Below, piece after piece: positions 33,085 through 40,960 of a stretch of DNA of 46,270 nucleotides. How positions within the stretch are numbered: position 1 is the first letter of the stretch; each line of letters opens with the position of its first letter. Below the pieces are notes generated by a model. That model saw nothing but the letters and a program-made list of their open reading frames with translations, ran no database searches and had not been told where the DNA came from. The stretch is taken from the NCBI GenBank assembly GCA_016930895.1, contig JAFGFV010000202.1, positions 1 to 46,270 on the forward strand, written 5' to 3'. A program made the translations under genes and the position numbers. This DNA is from Spirochaetales bacterium (GTDB lineage Bacteria > Spirochaetota > Spirochaetia > SZUA-6 > DRHE01).

Positions 33085-34674
33085 TCAGCTCGCCTCGGTC
33101 TCCAGCTGGCGCACCTTGGCGAAGTTCTTGATGATCTTCACGAAGAGGTACAGGCTTTCGTATCCCGAGGAGAGACTCGCCAGGTACTGCTCGTTGCCGC
33201 CGCCCGCGAGGGCATTGATATTGGCGACGTGCTCGGGTGTTTTCTGCTTGGCATCCCGCAGCACGTCCAGAAGGAGCACGCACAGGTTGTAGAACAGGTT
33301 CGCGCCCTCGTCGAGCAGGTTGCGCAGGCCGGACTCGATGCCGTCGCACAGCTTGCCGACGATGTTGTGCACCGGCTTGCCCTCCTTGTACATGGCGAGG
33401 AAGTGCCTGAGCTTCTGGACGGACAGCGCTCCCGTGTTGGTGAGGTTCTCCTCGAGCTGCTGGATCTTCTGGGCGAGGGCCTCGCAGCCAAAGAAGGTGT
33501 TCGTGAACATGTTCTGAAAGATCCGGTTCTCGAACTTGCCCTCCACGATGAGGCGTTTGAGGGGGTCCCTGAGGGTGCGCATGAAATGGCCAACCACGAA
33601 GCTCTTGAGGATGCGCAGCGGCTTGACCGAAGCAAAGCAGTCGTAGTCCATTTCCTGGAGGCTCCGCGCGAGCCCCTCCTCGTACCCCTCGATCTCGAGC
33701 AGCTCGGCGCCGTGGAACAGCCGTCGGAGGTCTTCCTGCACGGCACTCTCGCGCAGCTCCCACTGGATTCTCTCCCGCAGCCTCCCGAAGTACTCCTGGA
33801 AGCGCCCGCGGAACTCGTCCAGGTAGTAGAATTGCTCGGACATGAGCTCCGGCGAGTACTGCGGCTCCTGGCGGATGCTGCGGATGAGCGCCAGGAGAAT
33901 GGCCGGGCTCAGGTGCTGTTGCAGGAGGGCTCGCAGCCTGACCAGGACCTTGCCCGTGCGCTGCTTCGCTTCGGCGGCACCTTCCCGGGACAGGCGCTCG
34001 ACCAGGTAGTCGAGGTTTCGCCCCAGGCCTTCGGACAGGTCGATGCCGCCGATCAGGAAGTAGAGGTCCAGGAGCTCGGTCAGGACCTCGTCGGCGGCCA
34101 CCGGGCGGAACTTCGGGGGAGCGGCGCGGTTGGTGGGATCATATTCGGGATCGAAGAGCGAGAGCAGGTGGGTGTAGCTGTGCTGGCAGAGGCTGATCAG
34201 CCGCTGCATGGCCGTGTAGTCCGCGTCGAAGCTGTAGTACTCCGGGTCGGAGAGATTGCCGAGAAAGCTGCTCAGCTCCTGCTCGACCCGGGCCAGCTCC
34301 GCCTCCGAATCCGCGGCGGCCAGAATCCTGCTGCGCAGGTTCCCGAACACGAAGCTCGCGTACAGTTCCTGGAGGTGCACGGGCAGCCGGGCGACGATCA
34401 GGTAGTCCCGGTAGCGTTGGGCGAGCTTGGCATCCTCCACGCAGACGGTCCGGTCGAACAGCTCCCGCAGAGGACGCACGCAGTTCAGCAGCTCCAGGAC
34501 GGCCGAGGCGAAGTCCGGGAGCACCTGGCGGGAGCCGCGGCGGTAGAAGTTGGGCTTCAGGCGCCGAAGCTCCTCGTTGACCGCCCGCAGGCGCCTGCGC
34601 CTCTCCAGCTCCTGAGGGTTCTTGCCCAGGAGGGTGAGGAAGAGGTCCTGCAGGTACTCCAGCAACTTCAGCAT
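33085..34674 (-). CDS. Large uncharacterised spirochaete-type protein
   Basis: The 529-residue product is predicted mainly alpha-helical and rich in Leu, Glu and Arg, without signal peptide or membrane segments, so probably cytoplasmic. It begins MLKLLEYLQDLFLTLLGKNP. It resembles the uncharacterised spirochaete family I remember as DUF5312, but I cannot verify that. Landmarks include VFGNLRSRILAA, AEYDPTNRAAPPKF-like spacing after FDPEYDP, and VEGKFENRIFQNMFTNTFFG. Its start overlaps the end of the dus gene by 7 nt, so the two are co-translated, which hints at a link to RNA or translation. Confidence 0.75.
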   Translation of the reverse strand: MLKLLEYLQDLFLTLLGKNPQELERRRRLRAVNEELRRLKPNFYRRGSRQVLPDFASAVLELLNCVRPLRELFDRTVCVEDAKLAQRYRDYLIVARLPVHLQELYASFVFGNLRSRILAAADSEAELARVEQELSSFLGNLSDPEYYSFDADYTAMQRLISLCQHSYTHLLSLFDPEYDPTNRAAPPKFRPVAADEVLTELLDLYFLIGGIDLSEGLGRNLDYLVERLSREGAAEAKQRTGKVLVRLRALLQQHLSPAILLALIRSIRQEPQYSPELMSEQFYYLDEFRGRFQEYFGRLRERIQWELRESAVQEDLRRLFHGAELLEIEGYEEGLARSLQEMDYDCFASVKPLRILKSFVVGHFMRTLRDPLKRLIVEGKFENRIFQNMFTNTFFGCEALAQKIQQLEENLTNTGALSVQKLRHFLAMYKEGKPVHNIVGKLCDGIESGLRNLLDEGANLFYNLCVLLLDVLRDAKQKTPEHVANINALAGGGNEQYLASLSSGYESLYLFVKIIKNFAKVRQLETEAS

Positions 34675-35762
34675 GGGTGTTCGTCGACCTTGCGCCCCTG
34701 GGCGGCCGGCAGCGGATTCCCGGTCCGGTCAGGTCCCTTATCTAATGCATCGGAACGATCGAGGTACTCCTTGACGATCTCCTGATACTCCCGGAAGGAC
34801 GAAGCGCCTACGATCCGACGACGCAGCCCGGCCCCTCCGGGCAGTCCCCTGCAATAATAGCAGAAGTGCTTGCGCATCTCCCTGCAGGCGACGGGTTCCG
34901 GCTTGTAGATGATGGCGCGGCGTAGATGCTCGAGCGCGGTCTGGAGGCGAAGCGCCGGGGGAATCTCCGTGTGGGCGGCCGGCGCAGGTGCCGCTGCAGG
35001 TGCCGGCGCACTGGCGCAAAGCAGGGCCCTGGTGCGGGCAAACACGAAGGGATTCCCGAGGGCCCCTCGGGCGAACATAACCCCGTCGCAGCCCGTCTGC
35101 AGGAGCATCCGTCGGGCGTCCTGCGGAGAGAACAGGTCCCCCGACCCGATCACGGCCACCGGCACGGCGCCCTTGAGGACGGCGATGTGTTCCCACTCCG
35201 CGACCCCGGAGAAGCCCTGTCGGCGGGTGCGGGGATGAAGGCACACCATGGCCGCCCCTCCCTCCACCGCCGCCTGCGCCGCCTCCAGGTAGCTCAGGCG
35301 GTCCGCGCTCCAGCCCGAACGCAGCTTGACGGAGATTGGCGCCCGGGTTTCTGCCTTCATGGCGGCGACGAGTTCACGGATCCTGTCGGGAGAACGCAGC
35401 AGGGCAGCTCCGGCTCCCGATTTGAGAACCTTCGGGACCGAGCAGCCGCAGTTCAAATCGTACAGGCTCACCTGGAGGGGCTCGAGGTTTCGGACCGCGG
35501 CGGCGGCGCTATCGGGGTCGGCCCCGAAGAGCTGCACGCCCCAGCGGCGCTCCTGCTCGCTCCTGTGCAGGAGCGCGAAGGTCTTCTCGCTGCCCCTGAC
35601 GATGCCTTCCGCGGAGACCATCTCGGTGAAACAGAAGTCCGCGCCGTGCTCGAGGCACAGAGAGCGGAAGGCTGCGTCCGTGTAGCCGGCGAGGGGCGCC
35701 AGGAGTAAGTTCCCGGGGATCCGAAGCCCCGGCAGTTCGATAGGGTGGTAGAGGCTGTCCAC
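34668..35762 (-). CDS. dusB: tRNA-dihydrouridine synthase, DusB-like
   Basis: Dus enzymes reduce uridines in tRNA with FMN. The 364-residue product has the FMN barrel motifs LAPLAGYTDAAFR, the catalytic-cysteine segment DLNCGCSVPKVLKSGAGAAL, SVKLRSGW, LHPRTRRQGFSG and VIGSGDLFSPQDA, followed by a C-terminal helical domain. In most Dus proteins the cysteine motif reads NxGCP; here a serine follows the cysteine. The loop around LCASAPAPAAAPAPAAH is a low-complexity insertion. The start is GTG 35762. Assignment to DusB rather than DusA or DusC is by overall resemblance. Confidence 0.88.
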   Translation of the reverse strand: MDSLYHPIELPGLRIPGNLLLAPLAGYTDAAFRSLCLEHGADFCFTEMVSAEGIVRGSEKTFALLHRSEQERRWGVQLFGADPDSAAAAVRNLEPLQVSLYDLNCGCSVPKVLKSGAGAALLRSPDRIRELVAAMKAETRAPISVKLRSGWSADRLSYLEAAQAAVEGGAAMVCLHPRTRRQGFSGVAEWEHIAVLKGAVPVAVIGSGDLFSPQDARRMLLQTGCDGVMFARGALGNPFVFARTRALLCASAPAPAAAPAPAAHTEIPPALRLQTALEHLRRAIIYKPEPVACREMRKHFCYYCRGLPGGAGLRRRIVGASSFREYQEIVKEYLDRSDALDKGPDRTGNPLPAAQGRKVDEHPC

Positions 35763-35814
35763 TCGAGGGGGCGCTCCCCTGGTCGGCCGGGGCAGGCGGC
35801 CTACGCCCGCGGCT

Positions 35815-36588
35815 TCACATTTCCAGGCCGAAGATCCGCAGGCTGTTGGCGAACAGGGCCTCGGCCAGCTCTTCCTCGGGGATTTCCCGAAGCTCGGCCA
35901 CGAACGCCGCCGTTTCCCGCAGGAATGACGGCTTGTTCCGCTTGCCGCGGTAGGCGGCGGGCACCATGAACGGCGCCTCGGACTCGATCAGGATCCGGTC
36001 CAGGGGTATCTGCCTGGCCGTTTCGTGAAGGTTGCGGGCGTTCCTGTAGGTGACGTTTCCGGCAAAGGAGATGTACAGGTTGAGTTCCAGGGCTCGTTTG
36101 GCGTATGCCGCATCCTCGGAGTAGCAGTGTAGGATGGCTCCCCGATCGGGAATGCGCTCCTTCAGGATCTCCAACACGTCTCCGCCTGCCTCCCGGTTGT
36201 GGATGACGACCGGCAGGTTCAGGCGCTGCGCCAGGTCCAGTTGGCGAATGAACAGCTCGATCTGCGAATCCCGATCTCCGAACTTGTGGTAGTAGTCCAG
36301 CCCGATTTCGCCGACCGCCACCACCCGCTCGCGTTTGCTCCCCTCGGCGATCCGGGCCTCCCAATCGTCACCAGGGTGCGAAACTTCCGACGGAGATACG
36401 CCGATACTATGATAGACGTGATTTGCCGACTTGAGATTCTGGTAGATTTGTTCGAAATCCCGGAGGTTGTTGCTGATGCTCACGATGCCCACCACGTCTT
36501 CCTGCCTGGCCTCCTGAACCACCATGAGCTGCTCGATGGGATCTTCCGTGATCAGACCGATATGGGCATGTGTATCGAATAGTCGCAT
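35815..36588 (-). CDS. tatD: TatD-family metal-dependent hydrolase
   Basis: TatD proteins are TIM-barrel metal-dependent nucleases or D-aminoacyl-tRNA deacylases. The 257-residue product has DTHAH near the start, VGEIGLDYYHKF, VVIHNREAGGD and AILHCYSED, matching the metal-binding pattern. The last conserved acidic motif, usually ETDAP, reads ESEAP, so the Asp ligand appears replaced by Glu. PAAYRGKRNKPSF follows as expected. ATG 36588 has a GGAAAC-type weak site. It is the first gene of a minus-strand unit with dus and the 529-residue gene. Confidence 0.9.
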   Translation of the reverse strand: MRLFDTHAHIGLITEDPIEQLMVVQEARQEDVVGIVSISNNLRDFEQIYQNLKSANHVYHSIGVSPSEVSHPGDDWEARIAEGSKRERVVAVGEIGLDYYHKFGDRDSQIELFIRQLDLAQRLNLPVVIHNREAGGDVLEILKERIPDRGAILHCYSEDAAYAKRALELNLYISFAGNVTYRNARNLHETARQIPLDRILIESEAPFMVPAAYRGKRNKPSFLRETAAFVAELREIPEEELAEALFANSLRIFGLEM

Positions 36589-36652
36589 CGTTTCCTACTT
36601 TTCCAAACGAGATTTTGCTACAGGTTGTGCCTGGATTTGGTATCCGGCAAAA

Positions 36653-36681
36653 AGAATACCATTGAAGCAAATAGGAGTCAA
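36653..36681 (-). promoter_or_regulatory. Promoter for the tatD-dus unit
   Basis: On the minus strand TTGACT (36681-36676), a 17-nt spacer and TATTCT (36658-36653) make a good sigma70 promoter. The transcript would begin near 36646 with a leader of about 58 nt. Its -35 box is only 7 bp from the -35 box of the plus-strand promoter. Confidence 0.65.
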
Positions 36682-36688
36682 TATTCAT

Positions 36689-36718
36689 TTGACAAATGCT
36701 CTCGGTCCATGCTACTGT
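36689..36718 (+). promoter_or_regulatory. Promoter for the M23-bactofilin operon
   Basis: TTGACA (36689-36694), an 18-nt spacer and TACTGT (36713-36718) precede the M23 gene. The predicted leader is about 55 nt and contains AGGAGA at 36769-36774 as ribosome-binding site. It stands back-to-back with the tatD promoter. Confidence 0.65.
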
Positions 36719-36779
36719 GGAGCCGATTTTCATCTCCGGGTCCAGGTCCACGTCTCGGGTCGGCCGGCAGGAGAAACAG

Positions 36780-37826
36780 GTGTCACCGGCACATCAATAT
36801 AAGAAGATCGAGAACGAAATCGTCGACTCGCTGGGCAAGCGCCTCCGTAAGGGCTGGCAGGCCGTGGTGGCTTTCTTCAAGAAGGTTCACCAGAAGGGCA
36901 AGCAGCGTTTCACGGTCATGTTCATCCCCCACTCCGAAAAGCGCATCTTCAATTTTCAGATTTCGGTCTTTACCCTGATCTTCATCGTGTTCCTGCTCGT
37001 GGTGCTGCTGGTCGGCTTTGTCGGGCTTTCGACCCACTTCACGAGCACGAACGAGCGCTATGTCAAAATGTCGAAGAACCTGGACCTGAGCGAGACCTCG
37101 CTGGAGAGCTACAAGGACGAGATCGTCGAGCTCCGCAGAGCGGTCAAAGAGTTCAAGACCAAGATGGACCAGATTCTCGACGAGATCGGCACCGAAGGGG
37201 CCAAGAACTTCCTGGAGCACGGGGTGGGAGGCGACCTGTCCTCCCTGGTGAGCCTCGAGGACATAGAGGCCGGCAGCCTCCGTGACCTGAGCGACCTGAG
37301 GAGCCTGCGGACCTACCTGGACAGCTCTGCGGAGCCGCTGGCCGAGATCCAGCAGGTTCTCGAGGCCCAGCGGGAGCTCCTGGTGGACATCCCGACCCTG
37401 TGGCCGCTCAAGGGCGTGCGAGGCAACATCACCAACCACTTCGGGCCGGCGCGGCATCCCTTCACGGGCGGGTGGTACCTGCACAAGGGCATCGACTTGG
37501 CGTGGGGGTACGGCGTGCCGATCGTGGCCACCGCCAACGGGAAGGTGCAGAAGATCGATTTCGATTCCATGGGGCTCGGCCACTATCTCGTGCTCCGGCA
37601 CAACTACGGGTTCTATACCCGTTACGGTCACCTGGACCGGGTGGCCGTCAAGAAGGGCCAGGAGGTGAGGCGGGGTCAGGTCATCGGATACATGGGCAGC
37701 TCGGGACTGTCCACCGGCCCTCACCTGCACTACGAGGTGGGAATCGGGACCCAGGTCGTGGACCCCCTGCAGTTCCTCAGCATCCGCAGCCCCGTGATCA
37801 AGAAGTCAGTGACCGCAGGCAGGTAG
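36780..37826 (+). CDS. M23-family peptidoglycan endopeptidase, membrane-anchored
   Basis: The 348-residue product (GTG 36780, after AGGAGA) has a basic cytoplasmic N-terminus of about 60 residues, one membrane segment (about 65-90, FTLIFIVFLLVVLLVGFVGL), a periplasmic coiled coil (DEIVELRRAVKEFKTKMDQI) and a C-terminal LytM/M23 domain. Zinc-site motifs are HKGIDLAW, GHLD and GPHLHYEV, so it should be catalytically active. It is followed 8 nt later by a bactofilin gene. Bactofilin/M23 pairs control cell shape in other bacteria (for example Helicobacter), and the same role is inferred here. Confidence 0.93.
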   Translation: MSPAHQYKKIENEIVDSLGKRLRKGWQAVVAFFKKVHQKGKQRFTVMFIPHSEKRIFNFQISVFTLIFIVFLLVVLLVGFVGLSTHFTSTNERYVKMSKNLDLSETSLESYKDEIVELRRAVKEFKTKMDQILDEIGTEGAKNFLEHGVGGDLSSLVSLEDIEAGSLRDLSDLRSLRTYLDSSAEPLAEIQQVLEAQRELLVDIPTLWPLKGVRGNITNHFGPARHPFTGGWYLHKGIDLAWGYGVPIVATANGKVQKIDFDSMGLGHYLVLRHNYGFYTRYGHLDRVAVKKGQEVRRGQVIGYMGSSGLSTGPHLHYEVGIGTQVVDPLQFLSIRSPVIKKSVTAGR

Positions 37827-37834
37827 CGATCCTG

Positions 37835-38311
37835 ATGAGTGACGTCCTCGTACCCGACGCTTCCTACATCAATTCGATCATTGGCGAAGGCACACGCTTC
37901 AACGGGGAGTTCGACCTGAACGGGCTCCTGCGCGTGGATGGGGATTTCTGCGGCACCGTGCGGACCAACGGCAAGGTGCTGATCGGCAAGAACGGCAGGG
38001 CCGAGTGCACGATCTACGCGGGCACCGTGGTGGTCGGCGGCATTGTGCGAGGCAACATCTTTGCGGGCGAGAAAGTCGTGATCCTGTCCACGGGCATCGT
38101 GCTCGGAAACGTGACCAGTCCTCGGTTCATCGTCGAGGAAGGGGTGATCTTCAACGGAAACTGCAGGATTACTCAGGAGCGCAAGGGCAAGCCGGCGGAG
38201 GAAAAAGCCGGCGCCGGGGGTGCGGAGGTGGGGTCGGGTGGAGCCGTGATTGAGGATACCGGCCCCGGGAGCGCGGAGGCGGAGCCCAAGCCTGTGGCCG
38301 TCTCGAGATAG
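37835..38311 (+). CDS. Bactofilin
   Basis: Bactofilins are small beta-helical proteins that self-assemble into filaments without nucleotide. The 158-residue product has the DUF583 core (residues about 15-115) with repeating strands such as GEFDLNGLLRVDGDFCGTV, GKVLIGKNGRAECTI and GTVVVGGIVRGNIFA. A disordered Gly/Glu/Ala-rich tail follows. The ATG at 37835 lies 8 nt after the M23 gene stop. Co-transcription with the M23 peptidase suggests joint local control of wall growth. Confidence 0.94.
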   Translation: MSDVLVPDASYINSIIGEGTRFNGEFDLNGLLRVDGDFCGTVRTNGKVLIGKNGRAECTIYAGTVVVGGIVRGNIFAGEKVVILSTGIVLGNVTSPRFIVEEGVIFNGNCRITQERKGKPAEEKAGAGGAEVGSGGAVIEDTGPGSAEAEPKPVAVSR

Positions 38312-38331
38312 CCCGCGGCGGCGCTCGGCGG

Positions 38332-38814
38332 ATGGACCGGATCGAATCGCTCGAAGCTTTCCAGTTTTCCAAGCCATCGGAGCGCAAGAAAGCCCGCAAG
38401 GGCAACCCCTCGGCACCGGCGAGCTTCCCGGCCGCGCTGGAGAGCGCCGGCGCGGAGTCAGGCCGTTACGACGTGCTGGACGCTCCGAGGCGGGGGCTCC
38501 CCCTCGAGGAGCTGCTGGACGCGGTCCACGAGCGTGGCGAGGCCCTGCTGGACTCCCAGAGCCTCGACAACGTCCGGCGCTACCGGGAGGCGGTTCGTTC
38601 GTTTCTCGACTACGTGGTCAAGGAAATGCTCGAGGTGCAGGAAAAGACCTCCGGCGCGAGCATTGCCAGGCGCAAGCGCTTCACCCAGCTGCGGGTCATC
38701 GACGAGAAGCTGGAACAGCTGGTCACGGGGGTCCTGCAGAACCAGCAACGGCAGATCGAGCTGATGGACCGCATCAACGAAATCCGGGGTCTGCTGGTAG
38801 ACCTGATAACCTGA
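38332..38814 (+). CDS. yaaR: YaaR-family (DUF327) protein
   Basis: The 160-residue product has a variable basic N-terminus and a helical DUF327/YaaR core (residues about 60-158: EELLDAVHERGEALLDSQSL, VRSFLDYVVKEMLEVQEKT, RINEIRGLLVDLIT). The biochemical function of this family is not established. In Bacillus, yaaR lies in the cluster yaaR-holB-yaaT; here it is followed directly by the yaaT/ricT homologue, with holB missing between them. It starts 20 nt after the bactofilin gene. Confidence 0.85.
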   Translation: MDRIESLEAFQFSKPSERKKARKGNPSAPASFPAALESAGAESGRYDVLDAPRRGLPLEELLDAVHERGEALLDSQSLDNVRRYREAVRSFLDYVVKEMLEVQEKTSGASIARRKRFTQLRVIDEKLEQLVTGVLQNQQRQIELMDRINEIRGLLVDLIT

Positions 38815-38829
38815 AGAAGGCCGATATCG

Positions 38830-39717
38830 ATGGAGCAACAACAGAATACCGGCACCGAGCCAGAGCCGCAAACGCGGATCGAACCCGAAGGGCGCGAAGC
38901 CGGCGTGTTTCGGGTACGGATCGTGCACTGCAGCTCCACGGAGCTGTATTCCGCCCCGGAAGGTCTGCCGCTTCGGCGGGGAGACTTCGTGGTGGTCAAC
39001 ACCCGCTACGGGACCGAGTTGGGCTGCGTCCAGGGACCTGTGCGCGCAGAAGCGCCCAAGGATCTGCAGGCGGTGCTCCGGAAGGCCACGCAGCGCGACA
39101 TGGAGTGCTACCAGAGCAACCGGGAGCGGGAGGAGAAGGCGTTTCGGATCTGCCGGGAGAAGATAGCCGAGCACGGCTTGGACATGAAGCTGATCAGCGC
39201 CCACTACCTGCTGGAAGAGGCGAAGATCCTGTTCTACTTCTCGGCCGAAAGCCGGGTCGACTTCCGGGAGCTGGTCCGGGACCTGGTCGCGGTGTTCAAG
39301 AAACGCATCGAGCTGCGGCAGATCGGGGTGCGGGACGAGTCGCGGGTCATCGGCGGTATGGGCATCTGCGGGCGAACCTTCTGCTGCCACGGCATTACCG
39401 ACAAGCTCAGGGCGGTCTCGATCAAGATGGCCAAGGAGCAAAACCTGACCCTGAACTCGATGAAGATCTCCGGCCCCTGCGGGCGGCTGCTCTGCTGCCT
39501 GTCCTACGAGTACGAGACCTACCGGGAGGTCCGTCGGAGCCTACCCCAGGAAGGGGCACGGCTCAACATCGAGGGCCGCACCTACCGGGTGGTGGACATC
39601 AACGTCTTTCTCAGGCAGGTCAGGCTCGACGGCGAGGACGGTTCCAGCCTGTTCGTGGGGTTCCAGTCGTTCGTTCACGACCCGGAGGGGCACCACTGGA
39701 GCGTCACGGTTCCGTAG
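38830..39717 (+). CDS. ricT: PSP1-domain protein RicT (YaaT)
   Basis: RicT is part of the Y-complex, which in Bacillus carries iron-sulfur clusters and directs RNase Y cleavage of selected mRNAs. The 295-residue product has the PSP1 domain (residues about 85-170) and the conserved cysteine motifs GICGRTFCCHGI (C180, C185, C186) and GPCGRLLCCLSYEYETY (C217, C222, C223). All cysteines expected for cluster binding appear present. The first 25 residues are a variable polar leader. RNase Y is encoded at 11.8 kb in this window. The 3' end overlaps the convergent HAD gene by 14 nt. Confidence 0.9.
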   Translation: MEQQQNTGTEPEPQTRIEPEGREAGVFRVRIVHCSSTELYSAPEGLPLRRGDFVVVNTRYGTELGCVQGPVRAEAPKDLQAVLRKATQRDMECYQSNREREEKAFRICREKIAEHGLDMKLISAHYLLEEAKILFYFSAESRVDFRELVRDLVAVFKKRIELRQIGVRDESRVIGGMGICGRTFCCHGITDKLRAVSIKMAKEQNLTLNSMKISGPCGRLLCCLSYEYETYREVRRSLPQEGARLNIEGRTYRVVDINVFLRQVRLDGEDGSSLFVGFQSFVHDPEGHHWSVTVP

Positions 39718-40462
39718 AGCCTCCCGGGCCGAAGGCGAGCAGGTCTCGCAGGTCGCGGATCCGGTAGTCCGGAGCGGGCTCCTCCGGCGGGTACCCCGCG
39801 GCCCCGCGCGCGAACCAGCACGTGGCGATCCCTGCCAGGCGAGCCCCCCGGATGTCCGAACTGGGGCTGTCGCCTACACACAGCACTTCCACGGCAGGCA
39901 GTCCCAGGCGGTTCAGCGCCAGCGCGAAGATGCGCGGGTCGGGCTTCGCCAAGCCGACTTCACCGGATATGAGGATCGTGGTGAAATGGGAGGCTATGCC
40001 ACTCGCGGCCAACCTGCCGCGTTGGACTTCGGATATCCCGTTGGTCAGCAGCGCCAGCCGGGCGGCGCTGGACAGCGCGGCCAGCACCCGTCGGGCGTGC
40101 GGAAGGAGGTATCCCCTGCGGCCGAGAGACCGCAGGTAGTAGTGCGATAGGGCCGCCGCCAGGCCGCTTGTTTCCCACCGGCGCGGCCGCTCCACCTTCC
40201 CGTCGGCGGGTCCGTCAACCGGATCCAGCCAGTCCAGAAGTCTGGAGAAGCGTTCCTCCCTCAGCGCGGTCTGGGAGATCCGCCCGGCTTCGAACTCTCT
40301 CCAAAGTTGGTCGTTGATGTCGTGGTAGCGGCGGTACACCTCCGGCGAGCGGCCGTCGATGCCATGAGCCTCGAGGGTGTCCTGCAGCGCGCAGCGTTCC
40401 GCCCTGTTGAAGTCGAACAGGGTGTTATCCGCGTCGATCAGAAAGCCCCGGAACTGCCGCAT
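39704..40462 (-). CDS. HAD-superfamily hydrolase, YjjG-like nucleotidase
   Basis: The 252-residue product has the four HAD motifs: DADNTLFDF (nucleophile Asp), LLTNG, the lysine in GEVGLAKPDPRIF, and CVGDSPSSDIRGA. The cap and motif pattern resembles YjjG-type pyrimidine 5'-nucleotidases, which hydrolyse non-canonical nucleotides, but other small phosphatase substrates are possible. ATG 40462 follows GGGGGGAAGG on the minus strand. The frame stays open further upstream but has no family similarity there. Confidence 0.87.
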   Translation of the reverse strand: MRQFRGFLIDADNTLFDFNRAERCALQDTLEAHGIDGRSPEVYRRYHDINDQLWREFEAGRISQTALREERFSRLLDWLDPVDGPADGKVERPRRWETSGLAAALSHYYLRSLGRRGYLLPHARRVLAALSSAARLALLTNGISEVQRGRLAASGIASHFTTILISGEVGLAKPDPRIFALALNRLGLPAVEVLCVGDSPSSDIRGARLAGIATCWFARGAAGYPPEEPAPDYRIRDLRDLLAFGPGGSTEP

Positions 40463-40547
40463 GCCTTCCCCCCGCCGGCGCCTCAGGCCGCCGCCGCTCG
40501 CGGTCCATCCTCGCCCCCGGGGGGAGTGACACCGCAGAGCTGGGTGC

Positions 40548-40575
40548 TTGACCTTTTCGGGAAAATCAGTATATT
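40548..40575 (+). promoter_or_regulatory. Promoter for the zinc-ribbon gene and its leader
   Basis: TTGACC (40548-40553), a 16-nt spacer and TATATT (40570-40575) form a good sigma70-type promoter in an AT-rich patch. Transcription would start near 40582, leaving a leader of about 172 nt before the ATG at 40754. Confidence 0.6.
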
Positions 40576-40602
40576 TGCCGCAGTTTCCGTAGACATCAGC
40601 CG

Positions 40603-40704
40603 CCCGGCCCTTGCCATGCCGGCCGGGGTTATCCGCAGGATTTCGTGGAAATCCCTTGGAGCGCCTCCCCACCAGAGCAGCGTGGGATGGTGCGGAACGA
40701 TTCC
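40603..40704 (+). ncRNA. Chain of hairpins in the leader of the zinc-ribbon gene
   Basis: This 290-bp gap between the HAD gene and the zinc-ribbon gene holds three strong hairpins. CCCGGCC (40603-40609) pairs with GGCCGGG (40621-40627). GGATTTC (40638-40644) pairs with GAAATCC (40648-40654). GCGCC plus CCCAC (40661-40665, 40668-40672) pair with GTGGG plus GGTGC (40682-40686, 40689-40693) around a 2x2 internal loop. A weak 4-bp hairpin follows at 40694-40704. No tRNA T-arm, SRP domain or known riboswitch core was recognised. It may be a leader regulator or an independent small RNA. Confidence 0.5.
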
Positions 40705-40753
40705 TAACAGGCGACTCGGAATACTCGAAGCACAACGAGGAGGAAAGTAGGAA

Positions 40754-40927
40754 ATGGCAGAGATCAGCAAGAACGCTCGCACGAACGTGGTGGTGGAGAA
40801 GTTCTTCTGCGGTTGCGGCGGCGAGATCAAGATGAAGTCCGTCTTCTCCAAGGGCAAGCTCAGGACCGTTGCGGCCTGCAGCAAGTGCAACCGCACCGAG
40901 CGTAAGCCGAGCGACTTCAAGTACTAA
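40754..40927 (+). CDS. 57-residue zinc-ribbon protein, function unknown
   Basis: The product starts MAEISKNARTNVVVEKFFCG and has two cysteine pairs, C19-G-C21 and C42-S-K-C45, spaced as in a rubredoxin-like zinc ribbon, with a basic surface and the terminal motif RKPSDFKY. It is too short and lacks the residues of L33, L32 or L36, although its size, charge and strong ribosome-binding site (GAGGAGGAAAG) would suit a ribosome-associated protein. I recall similar small proteins in other spirochaetes but cannot confirm it. It has its own promoter and a long structured leader. Confidence 0.8.
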   Translation: MAEISKNARTNVVVEKFFCGCGGEIKMKSVFSKGKLRTVAACSKCNRTERKPSDFKY

Positions 40928-40960
40928 GCCGCCCCGCGCGACGAGTTTTCGTCACACAAA

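Noticed and set aside
40560..40753. tRNA, SRP RNA or 6S RNA in the gap before the zinc-ribbon gene
   Set aside because: No GTTCRA T-arm, no CCA-ready acceptor stem and no GGAAGGAAGCAGC-type SRP core on either strand, and the ends do not pair into a long 6S-like rod. Kept only as an unassigned structured leader.
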